Assembly: GCA_000969725.1 (NCBI GenBank)
Contig: JXSR01S029191.1
Source: Ophiothrix spiculata
Lineage: Eukaryota; Echinodermata; Ophiuroidea; Amphilepidida; Ophiotrichidae
Strand: one strand, 5' to 3'
Length of the DNA stretch: 20,912 nt
The notes below the pieces were generated by a model, which was not told the DNA's origin, made no database searches, and saw nothing but the letters and a program-made list of their open reading frames with translations. How positions within the stretch are numbered: the stretch's first letter is position 1; each line of letters starts with the position of its first letter. A program made the position numbers and the translations under genes. Positions 17,835 to 20,912 of the stretch are shown here, piece by piece.

Positions 17835-19007
17835 TTTGTTACCTCTATGGCGCCAGTCATTATTTTTTAGCCAGTCATCATGTTTTATAATAACAATGCT
17901 TTCTCTCTTGTTTCCTTTTGATTTACTAATAGTATAAACTACATTTATCAAAATTTCACGAATGATAACAAAACTGAATACTGCTAAATCTCGACATGAT
18001 AATTGCAACGTAAAGTGGCGACGTTCAAGGACTATTTACCCCGGGTTATTTACTATCAAATATTACACTCATATGCAGATACATACGACATTAGCTCAAT
18101 CAGCTATATAGTTCAGATTATCAATCACGAAAGGAACACATTAATTCGCCTAAAAGGATTTCAAATAAAGATCGTGACATTTCGTACATTATTGAATTTC
18201 AAGGACAATTTATTAACATCAATAAGGTAATATGCATTCGACGGTTAAGAAGATGAAAGTTCACATAGTTGTCATCTCAAAACGTTACCAATAATGTTAA
18301 AATAATTAATTTGTCATTACAAAAGGGGTTATTTTACATGCAGATCCACATTTTTAGATTTACAAAATAATAACAATATCAGACGAAATTTGTTCCATCT
18401 TTAAGGGAACGATTTTGTTACTGTTAAATTTGTTTTTCATGTTTTGAGAGATTTTGGAGATTGATAATATTTTCACACAATTTCAAATCCCAAACGTGTC
18501 TATAATGCTCTCAAATTTTGCTTTATCATATCTGCTATTCCTTTGCATAGCTCCCAAAACTTGCGGGTAATAGTTTTGAAAATTTTTGGCAAACTCAAGT
18601 CAAGTGTAGCACTTAAATGAGGTAATGGTGTTAAAAAATTGCACATTATAATCAAAAACTTTTAGTTCAGTATCTTGCTTGGAGGAAATTTGAGATTGCT
18701 GATTAATAAATCTGAACAGCAGAGATTAGATACCACGTGTCAATTACTAAGTATGAGAATGTGTTCAATGCATACACCAAAAAACTTTTAAATCCACACC
18801 TATCTTTGAAACCTTAGAAACCATGCTGCAGTCTCCAAGGAATATTCGTAGACAACTAGGTTCCGTCACGTAGGAAATCTGATAAAGATCATTTTCTGGT
18901 TTAGAAACACAATGCATTCAAATAAGGTAGAAAGATGAAAAACTTCAAGGTCATTCCTCAAAATGGTATATACATATTTAATAACAACCATGTTTTCAGA
19001 GCAAAAA
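17835..19007. other. AT-rich stretch, no recognised gene
   Basis: The frames at 17781-18008 (minus) and 18003-18230 (plus) have no recognisable motif. I see no RNA gene or defined repeat. Confidence 0.45.
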
Positions 19008-19516
19008 TACTTAAAAAAGTAATTTTTAACGGTGAATTCCCGTAAGAAAATATTTACGGACGAAATGTAAATTTGACGTCTTTTTACGGGATTTTAACGT
19101 AAATATATGGAAAAAACGGGGAAGTTCCGTAAATTAATAGCAAAAAAGACAATTTGACACCACAGAAAATATATACTAAATATAAAATATATCTGTCTGT
19201 AGTTATTGTACTAAGGTCAATCTGGAAACATGCCTTGTTCTTGAAAATGGCTAGGGATGCTTATTTTGACACTAAAAATCATCCGATTTTAATTTGAAAA
19301 CTGGTGTCAAAATGCACCTAAGCTTTGAAACAGGTAGGAAAGATCCATAAAAATATGATTCAACGGTAAAATACAGTAAAATAAACAGCCACATGTAAAA
19401 ATACAGCAAAATACCGTATAATAATTAACGGCAAAGTTGTAAATTTTACGGTAAAGTGTTGGCAACCGAATTGCCAGTGATTTTACCGTAAAATTTACGG
19501 GAAATTTCTTAGAGTG
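19008..19516. mobile_element. Probable CACTA (EnSpm)-like MITE rich in ACGGTAAA motifs
   Basis: Read on the minus strand, the right end starts CACTCTAAGAAATTTCCCGT and continues TACGGTAAAATCACTGGCAA and GGTTGCCAACACTTTACCGT. This CACT start followed by alternating CCGTAAA / ACGGTAAA blocks is reminiscent of non-autonomous CACTA-type elements that I recall from fish and other animals. The left end (TACTTAAAAAAGTAATTTTT, then AACGGTGAATTCCCGT) resembles it but has decayed. About a dozen short ACGG/CCGT motifs are spread through the element. No ORF and no certain target-site duplication were found. Confidence 0.55.
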
Positions 19517-20070
19517 TAGCCAAAGTTAATGCAGAGAAAATTGTTAAACTCACTGACAGGGAAGAATATACCAAGGTGTCCCAAAAATGGTTACATGTAG
19601 AAAAATAACCCTGTGATAAAACTATATATAGTAGTTAGAGAAACGAAACTTTACATGTGTAATCTCAGTGTGTTTATACAAAATGCAAAACCGGATCAAC
19701 CTAAGGTTCTTATTCAGATACTGAGTTAGTACATGACTTGTATTTCTTAATAAAGGTTGATCACCAAACTAGGTCACAGATACCTTAAAGAGATATTTCA
19801 CCTCATATAATGATTATTGCTGTATTGTCTTCTATTAGATGGACATAATGCACAAATTACTTATATCAATAGGTCATAAATGCACTAAAATTTACATTGC
19901 TTAAAAGATTGAAATGAATGTGACCTTGACTTGACCTAAATTTTTGTTTTCTTTTAAATAAATAAAGTAGACCTACTTATTTTAGACATGAATTTAAAGC
20001 AGTATTATGAGTATTATGAAAGATATTACAGGAATGCAATGCATTTGATACGTCATGTAACCATACTTTA
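19517..20070. other. AT-rich stretch, no gene seen
   Basis: Nothing recognised. A small tandem of GTATTATGA is present at about 20003-20022, just left of the SINE. Confidence 0.45.
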
Positions 20071-20366
20071 GGGGGACGGGTTGGCGCAGCGTTTTTGCCC
20101 TCGCCTTTCTCCGTGCAGCCCGGGTTCGTTTCCCGGTCGGACCTAGGTTGTACGTGAATTTGTTTGTCAATCCATACTCGTCCTCGCAGGTTTTCTCCGA
20201 GCATTTCGGTTTCCTCCTGCATCTAAAATCGAAAATTCTGTCCAATATTCTGTCTTTCACACCACGGAGGCGTCCCTTGAATTTAATGCATTTGCACTAG
20301 AATTGGGATTAGCCTGGCTTTCAGCCGAATATTGTAAATATAAATAAATAAATAAATAAATAAAAA
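20071..20366 (+). mobile_element. tRNA-derived SINE with AAAT-type tail
   Basis: The head GGGGGACGGGTTGGCGCAGC carries a box A-like TTGGCGCAGCG (20081-20091), and GGTTCGTTTCC (20123-20133) is a near-perfect box B within GCCCGGGTTCGTTTCCCGG, a T-arm with a paired stem. The spacing is tRNA-like. A GC-rich central part follows, including GGTTTTCTCCGAGCATTTCG and GTTTCCTCCTGCATC (about 20188-20222), a type of segment I recall from conserved central domains of invertebrate SINEs; the exact domain name is uncertain. The 3' end is a (TAAA)n run (about 20334-20363). Possible short flanking repeat: ATACT on both sides. The minus-strand frames across it are shadows. This copy looks well preserved. Confidence 0.85.
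20123..20133 (+). promoter_or_regulatory. Internal Pol III promoter box B of the SINE
   Basis: GGTTCGTTTCC against the consensus GGTTCGANNCC (one mismatch, A to T). It is embedded in a stem CCGGG...CCCGG. Confidence 0.75.
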
Positions 20367-20912
20367 TACTGTCTTAATAAGAAGGTTCTGCTGGTAGTTG
20401 TATGAATGCCTTTGGTGACATTCTCACTAACCTCAACATTTGTGTTCCAATTGTCCATGCTCCACATCATGAAACACAATACTGATTACATTGCTCATTG
20501 GCTAAACATATTATCTTAACCCTCGTCTAACCAAGCCTTTTTTGTAACACGTCTAACCAAGGGGAGGGGGGAGGGGGGTTGGAACCCCCACCCTAAATTT
20601 TTGGAACGGAACCCCCTATGAACTTGGTTTTGCTATCAATAGATCACAAAAATTGGCCAAGGCGTTACGTAATTATGAATTAAAAAAATCGGAATTTTGG
20701 CAAAAATGGCCACCAAAATCAAAATTTGTCTAAATATCGGAATTTCATCGAGTTTTTTTTGCATATAATGAAGGGAAATGACAATTCTAACATGCCCTGC
20801 AAGTTTCAGCCTCATAGCATGCGTATTTTTTTCAAAATGGCGATTTAAAATTGTCAAAAATGTCGCCGGGTTGCAACAACCCCCCCTACACCCCAACTTT
20901 GACGGCCCACCC
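20367..20912. repeat. Possible unclassified repeat at the right edge, with G- and C-tracts
   Basis: From about 20521 the sequence holds GTCTAACCAAG twice (ATTed around 20525 and 20552), a GGGGAGGGGGGAGGGGGG tract, a palindromic GGGGGTTGGAACCCCC core, and ends in CAACAACCCCCCCTACACCC and GACGGCCCACCC. An AATGGC(C/G)-type motif appears twice (about 20706 and 20836). The texture is that of an interspersed repeat running off the window. The 86-codon minus frame (20896-20636) has no recognisable motif and is not treated as a gene. 20367-20520 shows nothing. Confidence 0.35.

Noticed and set aside
19977-20260. Two overlapping minus-strand open frames of 81 and 88 codons
   Set aside because: They are antisense readings of the tRNA-derived SINE and contain its promoter boxes.
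20334-20363. TAAA microsatellite as an independent repeat
   Set aside because: It is the 3' tail of the SINE.
20636-20896. 86-codon minus-strand open frame at the right edge
   Set aside because: No motif recognised and the DNA has repeat-like G/C tracts; coding status cannot be supported.
1-20912. CRISPR arrays, bacterial operons, phage or plasmid modules
   Set aside because: No regular spacer array, no Shine-Dalgarno-led genes and no long ORFs; the repeat content is animal-type.

Overview
This window looks like intergenic or intronic DNA from an animal genome, most likely a marine invertebrate. Echinoderm, hemichordate or another deuterostome-like repeat content would fit, but the sequence alone does not fix the taxon. 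It is AT-rich by eye, has no long open frames, no prokaryotic gene packing and no convincing complete host gene. What can be recognised is almost entirely transposable-element debris: three pieces of LINE reverse-transcriptase ORFs, the 3' part of a Penelope-like element (PLE) with a GIY-YIG endonuclease remnant, a tRNA-derived SINE, and several non-autonomous inverted-repeat DNA elements.

Layout. 1-293 (minus) is a LINE fragment from the linker before the reverse transcriptase, running off the window. 294-6275 is mostly unassigned AT-rich DNA with two tRNA-like relics (about 776-869 minus, 3301-3389 plus), short diverged repeats and two unexplained open stretches. 6280-6833 and 10370-11696 are two members of one long-inverted-repeat family whose ends read GGGAAGRTCTGCACC. 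8723-9375 (minus) is a frameshifted LINE reverse-transcriptase core. 12776-12913 is a small MITE with perfect 26-bp terminal inverted repeats, followed at 12935-13255 (plus) by the decayed C-terminal end of another LINE reverse transcriptase.

The most informative stretch is 13.4-16.8 kb. A 231-bp minus-strand open frame (13388-13618) of unknown identity reads like a coding exon. A roughly 620-bp segment is directly duplicated (13524-14150 and 14718-15821). The second copy is split by a 485-bp element with G16/C16 ends and a perfect 8-bp target-site duplication, and the first copy is the matching empty site. The second copy runs directly into a 5'-truncated PLE (15822-about 16607). Downstream of the PLE ORF, on the same strand, sits a complete hammerhead ribozyme core (16534-16607): CTGATGA, a strong stem II, GAAA, a self-complementary stem III, a GUA cleavage triplet and a paired stem I. 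This matches the known association of hammerhead ribozymes with PLEs and is the best-supported functional RNA in the window. A near-perfect 169-bp palindrome follows immediately.

The right part holds a Tc1/mariner-like inverted-repeat element (16907-17832), an element with CACTA-like termini (19008-19516), the SINE with Pol III boxes and an AAAT-type tail (20071-20366), and an unidentified G/C-tract sequence at the right edge. The local history appears to be repeated small duplications followed by insertion of non-autonomous elements, seen twice (10-12.1 kb and 13.5-15.8 kb). No cooperating host gene set is visible.
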